A stretch of 64,000 nucleotides of DNA from Xylophilus ampelinus (GCF_901875635.1 NZ_CABFMN010000011.1:1-64000), one strand, 5' to 3'; positions 15,573 to 31,165 are shown, counted from the first letter of the stretch. Translations and numbers: made by a program. The notes: a model not told the origin generated them from the sequence alone.

Positions 15573-16108
15573 AGGTCCGGTACTTACCTTTGTGGGTCCT
15601 CGTGACCGCGACGCTGGGCGGTTGCTTCGGGTCGGATCAGGACGATCTGCGCACCTGGATGCGCGAACAGCGTGCCCAGGTCAAGCCACGCGTGACTCCC
15701 ATCCCCGAGCCCACCAAGTTCACGCCGCAGCCCTACACCGAAGGAGCCGCGGTAGAGCCCTTCAACAGCGTCAAGCTGACGCAGGCACTGCGACGCGACT
15801 CGAGCCAGCCGGGCAATTCCGATCTGATCGCGCCCGAGCTGTCACGGCGCAAGGAAGCGCTCGAGGCCTTCCCCCTCGACTCGATGGCCATGGTCGGCAG
15901 CCTCAACCGCAACGGACAGCGTGTGGCTCTGGTCAGCGTGGACAAACTGCTCTACCAGGTGCGTGTCGGCAACCATCTGGGCCTGAACTACGGGCGGGTC
16001 ACCCACATCGACGAAACCGAACTCGGCTTGCGTGAAATCGTGCAGGACGCTGCCGGCGAATGGATCGAGCGTACGGCCACGCTGCAACTGCAAGAGAGGT
16101 CGAAATGA
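15569..16108 (+). CDS. pilP: Type IV pilus lipoprotein PilP
   Basis: 179 residues; signal peptide with lipobox LGGC, a disordered proline-rich linker, then the homology-region domain (SLNRNGQRVALVSVDKLLYQVRVG). PilP joins PilNO to the PilQ secretin. ATGA overlaps on both sides keep it coupled to pilO and pilQ. Confidence 0.94.
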   Translation: MKVRYLPLWVLVTATLGGCFGSDQDDLRTWMREQRAQVKPRVTPIPEPTKFTPQPYTEGAAVEPFNSVKLTQALRRDSSQPGNSDLIAPELSRRKEALEAFPLDSMAMVGSLNRNGQRVALVSVDKLLYQVRVGNHLGLNYGRVTHIDETELGLREIVQDAAGEWIERTATLQLQERSK

Positions 16109-18273
16109 ATCCCCAAGCAAAGAAGAATATGCGCAATGTCAAATGGTTGCGTGCAGCCGGCCTCTGTGTTCTGGCCCTTGGCGCTGCGGTCGCGGCCCAC
16201 GCGCAGAACGCCATCGAGGCGGTCACCAGTTCGATGCAATCGGGCGCCGAGGTGGTCCGCATCGATCTCGCGCAGCCGCTGGCGGCAGTGCCTGCTGGCT
16301 TCGCGGTCCAGAACCCCGCACGCATCGCGCTCGATTTCCCGGGTGTGACCAACGCGATCGGGCGCTCGGCGCTCGACATGAACCAGGGCAACCTGCGCTC
16401 GGTCAATGTGGTTCAGGCCGGTGAGCGCACGCGGCTCGTCCTCAATCTGAAGCAGGCAGCGGCCTATCGCACCGAGATCCAGGGCAAGTCGCTGCTGGTG
16501 GTGCTGGAGCCAGCGCCGGGTGCAGCACTGGTCGCTTCGGCGCAGTCGAGCTTTGCCGAGACGCGCAACCGAGACAGCCTGCCGCTCAAGGACATCGATT
16601 TCCGTCTGGGCCCCGACAACACGGGTCGCGTGATCGTCGACCTGCCGAACAACCAGGTCGGCGTCGACGTGCGTCCGCAAGGTCGCAATCTCGTGGTCGA
16701 GTTCACCAAGTCGACCCTGTCCGAAGGGCTGCGCCGTCGTCTGGATGTAGCGGACTTCAACACTCCGGTGCAATTCATCAACACGCAGCAGGTGGGCGAT
16801 CGGGTGCGCATGACCATCGAGCCACGTGGCGATTGGGAGCACAGCGCCTACCAGAGCGACAACCAGTTCGTCGTCGAGGTGCGCCCACGCAAGGTCGACC
16901 CGACCAAGCTGACGCAGGGCGTGGGCTACAGCGGCGAAAAGCTGTCGCTGAACTTCCAGAACATCGAGATCCGCTCGCTGCTGCAGGTCATCGCGGACTT
17001 CACGAACTTCAACATCGTGACCTCCGACTCGGTCACCGGCTCGCTCACGCTGCGCCTGAAGGATGTGCCTTGGGACCAGGCCCTGGACATCATCATGCAG
17101 GCCAAGAACCTGGGCATGCGCAAGAACGGTACGGTGCTGTGGATTGCGCCCAAGGACGAGATCAACGCCAAGGAGAAGATGGAGTTCGAGGCCCGTGCGG
17201 CCATCGAAAATCTCGAACCCCTGCGGACGCAGTCCTTCCAGCTCAACTACACCAAGGCGATCGCCATCGCGCAGGGTCTCACCGGCACCGGGCAAGGCTC
17301 CGGCGGCGGTGGCGGCTCCGGCACGACCACCCGCATCCTGAGCCCACGTGGCAGCGTCATCGCCGAGTCGCGCACCAACCAGCTTTTCGTGTCCGACATC
17401 CCGTCCAAGCTCGCCCAAGTGGCCGAGCTGATCCAGAAACTGGACGTTCCCGTGCGCCAGGTCATGATCGAGGCGCGCATCGTCGAGGCGTCCGACACCT
17501 TCGGCAAGTCGCTTGGCGCCCGCCTGGGGGGCGGCGCGATCAACCGCCGCAACTCCATCGGCACCTGGCCGTCGGTCACCGGTGGCGGCACCACCTCGAC
17601 CACGACCAACGGCGTGACCACGTCGACCACGACGAGCCCGACGGTGAACTTCGCGTCGCCGACGCTGAGCAACCTGATCAATCTGCCGGCGGGTGATGCC
17701 GGCGGCACCGGCAACGCGGCCGGGGCCTTCACCCTGGCGCTGTTCAACTCGAGCTTCTCGCGCATGCTGAACCTCGAGATCTCCGCGCTCGAAGCCGACG
17801 GCAAGGGCAAGCTGATCTCCAGCCCCCGCGTCATCACGGCCGACCAGACGAAGGCGCTGATCGAGCAGGGCGAGGAAATCCCCTATCAGCAGGCCACCTC
17901 CAGCGGTGCGACCTCGATCTCGTTCCGCAAGGCCGTGCTGAAGCTCGAAGTCACGCCGCAGATCACGCCCGAGGGCAACATCATCCTGACGCTGGACGTG
18001 AGCAAGGATGCCCGAGGCGTGAACACGACGGCCGGCCCGGCCATCAACACCAAGCACGTGCAGACCGAGGTGCTGGTCGAGAACGGCGGCACGGTGGTGA
18101 TCGGTGGTATCTTCGAACTCACCGAAACCAACGACGAATCGCGGATTCCGGTGCTGGGTGAGGCGCCCATCATTGGCGCACTGTTCCGCAATCGCGAGCG
18201 CGTTGCCAACAAGACCGAAATGCTCGTCTTTATCACGCCGAAGATGATCACCGACCGCAACGCGGCGCGCTGA
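16105..18273 (+). CDS. pilQ: Type IV pilus secretin PilQ
   Basis: 722 residues from ATG 16,105. Signal peptide ending AHAQ, AMIN domain(s) for peptidoglycan binding, STN/N0 region, N1 domain and the C-terminal secretin beta-barrel (RVITADQTKALIEQGEEIPYQ, VTPQITPEGNI, FITPKMITDR). Gly- and Thr-rich loops interrupt the secretin part at 17,290-17,330 and 17,580-17,645. It forms the outer-membrane pore for pili, and could also serve the secretin-less prophage in this window. Confidence 0.95.
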   Translation: MNPQAKKNMRNVKWLRAAGLCVLALGAAVAAHAQNAIEAVTSSMQSGAEVVRIDLAQPLAAVPAGFAVQNPARIALDFPGVTNAIGRSALDMNQGNLRSVNVVQAGERTRLVLNLKQAAAYRTEIQGKSLLVVLEPAPGAALVASAQSSFAETRNRDSLPLKDIDFRLGPDNTGRVIVDLPNNQVGVDVRPQGRNLVVEFTKSTLSEGLRRRLDVADFNTPVQFINTQQVGDRVRMTIEPRGDWEHSAYQSDNQFVVEVRPRKVDPTKLTQGVGYSGEKLSLNFQNIEIRSLLQVIADFTNFNIVTSDSVTGSLTLRLKDVPWDQALDIIMQAKNLGMRKNGTVLWIAPKDEINAKEKMEFEARAAIENLEPLRTQSFQLNYTKAIAIAQGLTGTGQGSGGGGGSGTTTRILSPRGSVIAESRTNQLFVSDIPSKLAQVAELIQKLDVPVRQVMIEARIVEASDTFGKSLGARLGGGAINRRNSIGTWPSVTGGGTTSTTTNGVTTSTTTSPTVNFASPTLSNLINLPAGDAGGTGNAAGAFTLALFNSSFSRMLNLEISALEADGKGKLISSPRVITADQTKALIEQGEEIPYQQATSSGATSISFRKAVLKLEVTPQITPEGNIILTLDVSKDARGVNTTAGPAINTKHVQTEVLVENGGTVVIGGIFELTETNDESRIPVLGEAPIIGALFRNRERVANKTEMLVFITPKMITDRNAAR

Positions 18274-18296
18274 ATGCGCCGCGTGCCCCCGCGCGT

Positions 18297-18845
18297 GTGA
18301 CGGCACTCGCTCTGGTGGGGTTGCCCGGTTCGGGCAAGTCGGCGGTCGGCCGTCGGCTGGCGCAGCGGCTCGACGTTCCCTTCGTCGACAGCGACCAGGT
18401 CATCGAGCAGCGCATTGGCTGCTCCATCCGTGAATTCTTCGAGCGCGAAGGCGAAGGGCGCTTCCGCGACCTCGAAGCCCAGGTGATTGCCGAGCTCGGC
18501 CGCGCTGCGGCCGGCGTGGTGGCCACGGGCGGCGGCGCGGTGCTGCGGCCGGCTAACCGCGACAGCCTGCGCGCCCATTTCCATGTGATTTACCTGCAGT
18601 CCGCGCCCGAAGACCTCTACCGGCGCCTGCGGCACGACGTCAAGCGGCCGCTTTTGCAGGTGGCCGATCCGCTCGGGCGGCTGCGCGAATTGCACGCCGC
18701 GCGGGACCCGCTCTACCGCGAGACGGCGCACCGCGTCGTCGAGACCGGCAAACCGTCCGTCGGGGCGCTGGTGCAGGCCATCGTGACCACGCTCGAAGGC
18801 TCGGGCCTGAGCGTGGCGCCCGCTTCGCCCGCCGCGCCCGGCTGA
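18297..18845 (+). CDS. aroK: Shikimate kinase
   Basis: 182 residues from GTG 18,297. P-loop GLPGSGKS at residues 8-15, shikimate-binding D/R positions (VDSDQ, REFFEREGEGRFRDLE) and the GGG motif ATGGGAVLR. It phosphorylates shikimate at the 3-hydroxyl using ATP. It follows pilQ by 23 bases and precedes aroB, the usual pil-aroKB order. Confidence 0.95.
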   Translation: MTALALVGLPGSGKSAVGRRLAQRLDVPFVDSDQVIEQRIGCSIREFFEREGEGRFRDLEAQVIAELGRAAAGVVATGGGAVLRPANRDSLRAHFHVIYLQSAPEDLYRRLRHDVKRPLLQVADPLGRLRELHAARDPLYRETAHRVVETGKPSVGALVQAIVTTLEGSGLSVAPASPAAPG

Positions 18846-18907
18846 AGCCGCCCTCGCCGGGGTGCGCCGACTTGGCCCGTGCCCGCAAGGGTCGATGCGC
18901 CCGCCAC

Positions 18908-18913
18908 TACACT
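18908..18913 (+). promoter_or_regulatory. Candidate -10 box of aroB
   Basis: TACACT lies seven bases before the aroB ATG, implying a start of transcription at the initiation codon if used. No -35 is convincing. Confidence 0.3.
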
Positions 18914-18920
18914 TCCCGCC

Positions 18921-20024
18921 ATGTCTTCCGTCTCCATCGCCGCGCCCGAGCGCGTCGGCATCGACCTGGGCGAGCGCAGCTACCCGATCGTGATCGGCCC
19001 CGGCCTGATCGCGGACCCTGCGAGCTATACCGATCTGCCGGCCTCGGCGACGGCCCTGGTCGTGACCAACACCACGGTCGCGCCGCTCTATGCGCAGGCC
19101 GTGCGCGACGCGCTCGCGCAGCGCTTCCGTGCCGTGCGGGTGCTCGAATTGCCCGATGGCGAAGCACATAAGAACTGGGAGACCCTGAACCTCGTCTTCG
19201 ACTCGCTGCTGGCCCATGGCGCCGACCGCAAGACGGTGCTGTTCGCCCTCGGTGGAGGCGTGGTGGGTGACATGACGGGTTTCGCCGCCGCCAGCTACAT
19301 GCGCGGCGTGCCCTTCGTGCAGCTGCCCACGACGCTGCTGGCGCAGGTGGATTCCTCGGTGGGCGGCAAGACGGCGATCAACCATCCGCTGGGCAAGAAC
19401 ATGATCGGCGCCTTCTACCAGCCGCAGCTGGTGCTGTGCGACCTCGACACGCTGCAGACGCTGCCGCAGCGCGAGATCGCGGCCGGCCTGGCCGAGATCA
19501 TCAAGTACGGCCCCATCGCCGACATGGCTTTCCTCGACTGGATCGAGGCGAACATCGACGCCCTGGTGGCGCGCGATGCCCCGGCCCTGGCCTACGCGGT
19601 GCGACGCAGCTGCGAGATCAAGGCGGCGGTCGTGGGACAGGACGAGCGCGAAGCGGGGCTGCGCGCCATCCTCAACTTCGGCCATACCTTCGGCCATGCG
19701 ATCGAATCCGGCCTGGGCTATGGCGAGTGGCTGCACGGCGAGGCCGTGGGTTGCGGCATGGTCATGGCGGCGCACCTGTCCGAAAAGCTGGGCGGCGTCG
19801 ATGCCGCCTTCGTGCGCCGGCTGACGGTGCTGATCGAGCGCGCCGGACTGCCGGTGCGCGCCCCGGACCTGGGCGCGGAGCGCTACCTGTCGCTCATGCA
19901 GGTCGACAAGAAGTCCGAGGCCGGCGAGATCCGCTTCGTGGTCATCGACCGGCCCGGCTCGGCCGTGATGCGCCCGGCGCCCGATGCCCTCGTGCGCGAG
20001 GTGCTGGCCGAATGCTGTGCGTGA
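18921..20024 (+). CDS. aroB: 3-dehydroquinate synthase
   Basis: 367-residue NAD- and metal-dependent enzyme converting DAHP to 3-dehydroquinate. Visible motifs: GDGEAHKN-type [47 protein letters not shown] and the metal histidines in [14 protein letters not shown] 18,921 preferred over an in-frame ATG 42 bases upstream. The stop is ten bases before a palindromic repeat copy. Confidence 0.96.
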   Translation: MSSVSIAAPERVGIDLGERSYPIVIGPGLIADPASYTDLPASATALVVTNTTVAPLYAQAVRDALAQRFRAVRVLELPDGEAHKNWETLNLVFDSLLAHGADRKTVLFALGGGVVGDMTGFAAASYMRGVPFVQLPTTLLAQVDSSVGGKTAINHPLGKNMIGAFYQPQLVLCDLDTLQTLPQREIAAGLAEIIKYGPIADMAFLDWIEANIDALVARDAPALAYAVRRSCEIKAAVVGQDEREAGLRAILNFGHTFGHAIESGLGYGEWLHGEAVGCGMVMAAHLSEKLGGVDAAFVRRLTVLIERAGLPVRAPDLGAERYLSLMQVDKKSEAGEIRFVVIDRPGSAVMRPAPDALVREVLAECCA

Positions 20025-20033
20025 ACGTCTGGT

Positions 20034-20089
20034 TGCTACGAAATCGATAGCTGCTCCCGAAAGCAGGACGGGCGATGGAGCCTGATTTG
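20034..20089 (+). repeat. Dispersed palindromic repeat copy 2 (aroB-dgt)
   Basis: Forward copy starting TGCTACGAAATCGATAGCTGCT-like; fills the aroB-dgt spacer and contains the first of two possible dgt start codons. Confidence 0.75.
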
Positions 20090-21250
20090 ATGCCCAATCC
20101 TGCGCCGCTCACCGACATCGCCTCACCACCACCCTGGGCCAGCCAGCCGGCCCTTTCGCGCGGGCGCCGTCACCCGGAGCCGGCCGCCCCCACGCGCGAC
20201 GACTTCCAGCGCGACCGCGACCGCATCGTCCATTCCACGGCCTTCCGGCGGCTGGTCTACAAGACCCAGGTCTTCCTCAACCACGAGGGCGACCTGTTCC
20301 GCACTCGGCTCACGCACTCGCTCGAAGTGGCGCAGCTCGCTCGCTCGATCGCGCGGCCGCTGGGCCTGAACGAGGACCTGGTCGAGGCGATCGCGCTGGC
20401 GCACGACCTGGGCCACACGCCCTTCGGCCATGCTGGCCAGGACGCGCTGAACGACTGCATGGCCGCGCATGGCGGCTTCGAGCACAACCTGCAGAGCCTG
20501 CGCGTCGTCGACTCGCTGGAGCGCCGCTACCCGCAGTTCGACGGCCTGAACCTGTGCTTCGAGACGCGCGAGGGCATCCTCAAGCACTGCTCGCGCGCCA
20601 ATGCCCAACGTCTGGAGGCGCAGGAGCCGGGCGGCGTCGCCCGCCGCTTCCTGCACGGCGGCCAGCCGAGCCTGGAGGCGCAGCTGTGCAACCTCGCCGA
20701 CCAGATCGCCTACAACGCCCACGACATCGACGATGGCGTGCGCTCGGGGCTGCTGCGCATCGAAGATCTGGCCGAAGTCGAGCTCGTCGAGCGCCATCGG
20801 TGCGAAGCCGCCGCCGAACACCCCGGCCTGGCCGGGCGGCGGCTGCTCTACGAGACCATCCGCCGCATGCTGAGCGCGCAGGTGTACGACGTGATCGACG
20901 CCACCCGCGCAGCGCTCCTCGCGCACGCCCCGGCCGACGCCGAGGCCGTGCGGGCCGCGCCGCCGCTGGTGCAGTTCAGCGCTGGCATGCATGCGCAGTC
21001 CACGGCGCTCAAGCGCTTCCTGTTCACCAACCTCTATCGACATCCGCAGGTGACGCAGACCACGCGGCAGGCCCAGCAGGCGGTGCGTGACTTGTTTGCA
21101 GCCTATGTCGACGATGCTGCCGCCATGCCCGATTCGTACGCCGCAAGACCCGACCGGCCGCGCGCCGTGGCCGACTACATCGCCGGCATGACCGATCGCT
21201 TCGCCATGCGCGAGCACGAACGCCTGACCGGCGCCCGATGGGTGGCATGA
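20075..21250 (+). CDS. dgt: Deoxyguanosinetriphosphate triphosphohydrolase-like HD protein
   Basis: 391 residues (386 if the ATG at 20,090 is used). dNTP triphosphohydrolase family of the HD superfamily: H in RLTHSLEVAQLAR, HD in AHDLGHTPFGHAGQ, and D in DQIAYNAHDIDDG are the metal ligands. It removes triphosphate from dNTPs, mainly dGTP. The ATG at 20,075 lies inside the repeat; the ATG at 20,090 lies just beyond it. The stop overlaps the next gene (ATGA). Confidence 0.93.
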   Translation: MEPDLMPNPAPLTDIASPPPWASQPALSRGRRHPEPAAPTRDDFQRDRDRIVHSTAFRRLVYKTQVFLNHEGDLFRTRLTHSLEVAQLARSIARPLGLNEDLVEAIALAHDLGHTPFGHAGQDALNDCMAAHGGFEHNLQSLRVVDSLERRYPQFDGLNLCFETREGILKHCSRANAQRLEAQEPGGVARRFLHGGQPSLEAQLCNLADQIAYNAHDIDDGVRSGLLRIEDLAEVELVERHRCEAAAEHPGLAGRRLLYETIRRMLSAQVYDVIDATRAALLAHAPADAEAVRAAPPLVQFSAGMHAQSTALKRFLFTNLYRHPQVTQTTRQAQQAVRDLFAAYVDDAAAMPDSYAARPDRPRAVADYIAGMTDRFAMREHERLTGARWVA

Positions 21251-22476
21251 GCAGCAGTACACGCGTTCCGCCGGCGGCACTGGTTGTCGTGGCCGCCGGC
21301 GTCGCTGCCTCGCTGCATGTTGGCAAGCTGCCGCCTGCGCTCCCGGCGTTGCAGGCGCAGTTGCAGGTGAGCCTGCTCGAGGCGGGCTTCCTGCTGTCGT
21401 TGGTGCAGGTGGCGGGCATGTTGCTGGGCATGGTCGCGGGCCTGGCGGCCGACTCCATCGGCCTGCGCCGCAGCATGCTGGCGGGACTGCTGCTGCTCAG
21501 CGCCGCCAGCGCCGCCGGCAGCCTCGCGGGCCACGTCGCCGCGCCGGTGGCGTGGCTGCTGGGCTGGCGCGGCGTCGAAGGCCTGGGCTTCCTGCTGGCG
21601 GTGATGCCCGGGCCGGGACTCATCCGTCGCCTCGCGCCCGCGGGCGCCGACAAGGCGGCGATGGGACTGTGGGGTGCCTACATGCCGGTCGGCGTGGCAC
21701 TCGCGCTGCTGCTGGGCCCGACAGTCATTGCGCGCGGCGGCTGGGCGCTGTGGTGGCAGGGCCTGGCGGCGGCGTCCGGGTTGGCGGCATTCGTCCTGTG
21801 GCGCGCGGTTGCGCCCGACCCCAGCCGACGGTTCACCGGCGACCGTGGCACCGAGTCCTGGCCGCAGCGCCTCGCGCTCACCGTGCGCACGCCACGCGGC
21901 TGGGGCGCCGCGGCGGCCTTCGGCCTGTACGCGGCGCAGTGGATCGCCGTCATCGGCTTCCTGCCCACCATCTGCGTCGCAGCGGGCCTCGGCGCCGGCG
22001 CGACGTCCGGTCTCACGGCTCTGGCGGCGGCGCTCAACATGGTGGGCAATGTCGTCGGCGGGCGGCTGCTGCAGCGTGGCTGGGCGCCGGTTCACCTGCT
22101 GCGGCTCGGCTTTGCGGCGATGGGCGTCGCTGCCGTGGCGGCCTTCGCCGGCTGGAACGGCGCGCCCGCGGGCGCGCTGTCGCTGCTGCCGCGCTATGTG
22201 GCCATCTGCCTGTTCTCGCTCTGCGGTGGCATGGTGCCGGCCACGCTCTTCATGCTGGCGGTGCGCGTGGCGCCCACGCCCTCGACGGTGTCGACCACGG
22301 TGGGCCTGATGCAACAGGCCTCGTCGCTGGGCCAGTTCGTCGCGCCGCCGGTGGTGGCGTGGGTAGCGCACCGCGCCGGCGGCTGGCAATGGACCTGGGC
22401 CTGCACGCTGGCCTGTTCGCTCGCCGGCATCGCGGTCGGCACGGCACTGGCTTCGTCGAGGAGGGCTCCGGCATGA
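21247..22476 (+). CDS. MFS transporter, CynX/NimT-like
   Basis: 409 residues with about twelve membrane segments. The first half has DSIGLRRSMLAG, the MFS loop 2-3 motif. Substrate unknown. ATG 21,247 overlaps the dgt stop and its own stop overlaps the next start, so it is within the dgt operon. Confidence 0.85.
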   Translation: MSSSTRVPPAALVVVAAGVAASLHVGKLPPALPALQAQLQVSLLEAGFLLSLVQVAGMLLGMVAGLAADSIGLRRSMLAGLLLLSAASAAGSLAGHVAAPVAWLLGWRGVEGLGFLLAVMPGPGLIRRLAPAGADKAAMGLWGAYMPVGVALALLLGPTVIARGGWALWWQGLAAASGLAAFVLWRAVAPDPSRRFTGDRGTESWPQRLALTVRTPRGWGAAAAFGLYAAQWIAVIGFLPTICVAAGLGAGATSGLTALAAALNMVGNVVGGRLLQRGWAPVHLLRLGFAAMGVAAVAAFAGWNGAPAGALSLLPRYVAICLFSLCGGMVPATLFMLAVRVAPTPSTVSTTVGLMQQASSLGQFVAPPVVAWVAHRAGGWQWTWACTLACSLAGIAVGTALASSRRAPA

Positions 22477-23045
22477 ACGGGTCCGCCATCGATCTGGGTC
22501 AGTCCATCGCCGACACGCTGCGCTGGTTGGAGCGCGCGGTCATCGGTCTCAACCTGTGTCCCTTCGCCAAGGCCGTCCACGTGAAGAGGCAAGTCCACCT
22601 CGGAGTGTTCGGCGGTGACGATCTCGACGCGTTGATGACGCGGCTGCTGGCCGAGGCGCAGGCGCTGGTCGACACCGACCCGGCCGAGCGGGACACCACG
22701 CTGCTGGTTGTTCCCGATGCGCTGCACGACTTCCTCGACTTCAACGACTGGGTGGGCCGGGCCGACAAGCGCCTGCGCCGTGCCGGCCACGAGGGGGTGC
22801 TTCAGCTCGCGAGCTTCCACCCGCAGTTCCAGTTTGCCGGCACCGAGGCCGACGACATCGGCAATGCCACCAACCGTTCGCCATACCCCACGCTGCACCT
22901 GCTGCGCGAAGACAGCGTGGCCCGCGCGGTCGAGGCCTTTCCCGAGGCGGCCGAGATCTTCGAGCGCAACATCGACACGCTGGAGGCGCTGGGCGCCGAC
23001 GGCTGGCAGGCGCTGGATGTGGGCCCGCACGACGCCAAGGATTGA
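22473..23045 (+). CDS. DUF1415 family protein
   Basis: 190 residues, soluble. Conserved-looking blocks NLCPFAKAV (a Cys in CPFA), DFLDFNDW, and FHPQFQFAG followed by RSPYPTLHLLRE match the DUF1415 family, common in proteobacteria and of unknown role. ATGA overlap with the MFS gene. Confidence 0.85.
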   Translation: MNGSAIDLGQSIADTLRWLERAVIGLNLCPFAKAVHVKRQVHLGVFGGDDLDALMTRLLAEAQALVDTDPAERDTTLLVVPDALHDFLDFNDWVGRADKRLRRAGHEGVLQLASFHPQFQFAGTEADDIGNATNRSPYPTLHLLREDSVARAVEAFPEAAEIFERNIDTLEALGADGWQALDVGPHDAKD

Positions 23046-23051
23046 TTGCCC

Positions 23052-23912
23052 ATGAGCCGACCGTCCAAGTCCACCGCCGCCGACGAGGCGCTCGCGCAGG
23101 AGCTGCGCCCGGGCCAGTCCGTCGAACTGCTGAAGGAGCTGCACATCCTCACCCGCGAGGGCAGGCTCAACCAGGACTCACGCCGCAAGCTCAAGCAGGT
23201 GCACCACCTGTACCAGTTCATCGAGAAGCTGCTGCTCGAACTGCCGGGCGAAGGCGCCCATGCCACGCTGGCCGACCACGGCGCCGGCAAGTCCTACCTG
23301 GGCTTCATCCTCTACGACCTGTTCTTCAAGTCGCGCGGCGATGGCGTCATCTACGGCATCGAGACGCGCACCGAACTGGTCGAGCGCTCGCGTACGCTGG
23401 CGGCGCGGCTCGGGTTCGAGCGCATGCGCTTCCTGCCGCTCTCCGTGGCCGAATCCGCGCAGTCGAGCGAGCTGCCGGCCCGCATCGATGTCGTCACGGC
23501 GCTGCACGCCTGCGACACGGCCACCGACGACGCCATCGCCTTCGGCTTGGCCAAGCAGGCGCAGGCGATGGTGCTGGTGCCCTGCTGCCAGGCCGAGGTG
23601 GCCGCCTGCCTGCGCCAGACCAAGGCGCTGGCGCTGTCGCGCACGCCGCTGGCCGAGCTGTGGCGCCATCCGCTGCACACGCGCGAGATCGGCAGCCAGC
23701 TCACCAACGTGCTGCGCTGCCTGTACCTGGAGGCCAGCGGCTACCAGGTCACGGTCACGGAACTGGTGGGCTGGGAGCACAGCATGAAGAACGAGCTGAT
23801 CCTGGCGCGCCACGCCGGCCAACGCAAGGCGAGCGCCGCCCAGCGCCTGCGCGCGCTGCTGGCGGAATTCGGGCTCGAAAGCCTGGAGGCCACGCGCTTC
23901 AAGCTGGCCTGA
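23052..23912 (+). CDS. SAM-dependent methyltransferase-like protein
   Basis: 286 residues from ATG 23,052 (a TTG at 23,046 is possible). Contains ADHGAGKSYLGF (about 74-85), YGIETR and a HACDTATDDAI block, fitting a class I methyltransferase related to the Methyltransf_32 group, plus VPCCQAE. The target is not known. Confidence 0.75.
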   Translation: MSRPSKSTAADEALAQELRPGQSVELLKELHILTREGRLNQDSRRKLKQVHHLYQFIEKLLLELPGEGAHATLADHGAGKSYLGFILYDLFFKSRGDGVIYGIETRTELVERSRTLAARLGFERMRFLPLSVAESAQSSELPARIDVVTALHACDTATDDAIAFGLAKQAQAMVLVPCCQAEVAACLRQTKALALSRTPLAELWRHPLHTREIGSQLTNVLRCLYLEASGYQVTVTELVGWEHSMKNELILARHAGQRKASAAQRLRALLAEFGLESLEATRFKLA

Positions 23913-23924
23913 AGCGGCTGCGCC

Positions 23925-24620
23925 ATGGCCCGACTCGCGCGCCTGTCCATCGCCCAGCAGCCGCACCATGTGGTGCAGCGCGGCAACAACCGCCAGCGGA
24001 TCTTCGTGGACGCGGCCGACCGCGAACGCTTCCTGGCGCTGGTGGGGGAGGGCGCCGCGCGCTTCGGTGTCGCCCTGCATGCCTACGTGCTGATGGACAA
24101 CCACTTCCACCTGCTGGCCACGCCGGCAACGGGCGACGCGTTGCCGCAGTGGATGCAGGCGGTGGGCCGCGCCTACGTGCGTCACTTCAACGACCGGCAT
24201 GGCCGCAGCGGCACGCTGTGGGAAGGGCGCTACCGCTCCACCCTGGTCCAGGCCGAGCGCTACCTCCTGCCCTGCATGGCCTACATCGACCTCAACCCGG
24301 TGCGTGCGGGCCTGGTGGCCGAGTCGCTGCAGCACCCCTGGTCGAGCCATGCGCATTACGTGGGCCGGCGGCACGACAGGATCGTCACGCCGCATGCGCT
24401 GTACTGGGCCCTGGGCAACACCCCCTTCGACCGCGAAGCGGCCTATGCCGACTTGGTGCGTGCCGGCATCAGCGCGGCCGACCAGAAGTTGCTGACCGAG
24501 TCCGTGTTCAAGGGCTGGGTGGCCGGCGACGCCGACTTTGTCGCGAAGATGCAAAGTGATACGCCGCGGCGCCTGACCCCCTCCAAGGCGGGCCGACGCC
24601 CGATCGCGGCACGGGATTAA
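23925..24620 (+). CDS. REP-associated tyrosine transposase (RAYT, Y1 HUH family)
   Basis: 231 residues. HUH motif is HFH (residues 60-62) in LMDNHFHLLATP; the nucleophile is Tyr120 in MAYIDLNPVRAG, and GRSGTLWEGRYRSTLV is the family signature. Such proteins are single-copy relatives of IS200 transposases that process palindromic REP elements. A copy of this genome's dispersed palindromic repeat begins four bases after its stop, and a second inverted repeat follows. Frame intact with all catalytic residues, so probably active. Confidence 0.92.
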   Translation: MARLARLSIAQQPHHVVQRGNNRQRIFVDAADRERFLALVGEGAARFGVALHAYVLMDNHFHLLATPATGDALPQWMQAVGRAYVRHFNDRHGRSGTLWEGRYRSTLVQAERYLLPCMAYIDLNPVRAGLVAESLQHPWSSHAHYVGRRHDRIVTPHALYWALGNTPFDREAAYADLVRAGISAADQKLLTESVFKGWVAGDADFVAKMQSDTPRRLTPSKAGRRPIAARD

Positions 24621-24623
24621 CAA

Positions 24624-24680
24624 CCAAATTGGCCTCCAGCGCCCGCCAATTGTTCGCCGGCAGCTATCAATTTTGATGTG
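24624..24680 (-). repeat. Dispersed palindromic repeat copy 3 (beside the RAYT gene)
   Basis: Reverse-orientation copy (GGCCTCCAGCGCCCG ... GGCAGCTATCAATT) four bases downstream of the RAYT stop. The distal half-site GCTAT is degenerate here. Confidence 0.75.
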
Positions 24681-24683
24681 TCC

Positions 24684-24722
24684 CCATTTAAGTTCCGATT
24701 GATTCGGTCGGAAATTAAATGG
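24684..24722. repeat. Inverted repeat between RAYT and gltB
   Basis: Arms of 15 bases (24684-24698 and 24708-24722), 14 of 15 paired, with a nine-base loop; each arm carries a CCATTTAA core. AT-rich for this genome and followed by a TTCTGACCCCGATT segment. It may be the RAYT terminator or a RAYT-recognised end. Confidence 0.65.
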
Positions 24723-24806
24723 ATTCTGACCCCGATTAAAGCGTTTGGCATTGTTTGTGCAACGCACTATCCTCTGCTTCCCCGCGAAAACCCTAGGAGC
24801 GCACCC

Positions 24807-29543
<4,737 letters not shown>

Positions 29544-29577
29544 ACGCAGCACGACCGACCAAGAACAGGATCACACG

Positions 29578-31056
<1,479 letters not shown>

Positions 31057-31110
31057 GTGGAGAGGGGAATGTCTGCCTGGGCAGGCATCCCTTATCATCA
31101 GCGCACCGCC

Positions 31111-31145
31111 AAGCCGGGACCGCCTGAAAGGTGACCCGGCTTTTT
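31111..31145 (+). terminator. Intrinsic terminator of gltBD
   Basis: AAGCCGGG (31111-31118) pairs with CCCGGCTT (31135-31142), 16-base loop, followed by TTTC. A smaller TGCCT/AGGCA hairpin lies at 31,074-31,087. Confidence 0.75.
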
Positions 31146-31165
31146 CATTGGATGGATCACCGCCC

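Noticed and set aside
15988..18306. 772-codon antisense frame opposite pilQ
   Set aside because: Mirror of pilQ codon bias, no recognisable protein.
24678..24806. In-frame 43-codon N-terminal extension of gltB
   Set aside because: Would be encoded by the inverted repeat and repeat edge; the amidotransferase propeptide fits the ATG at 24,807 with TAGGAG.
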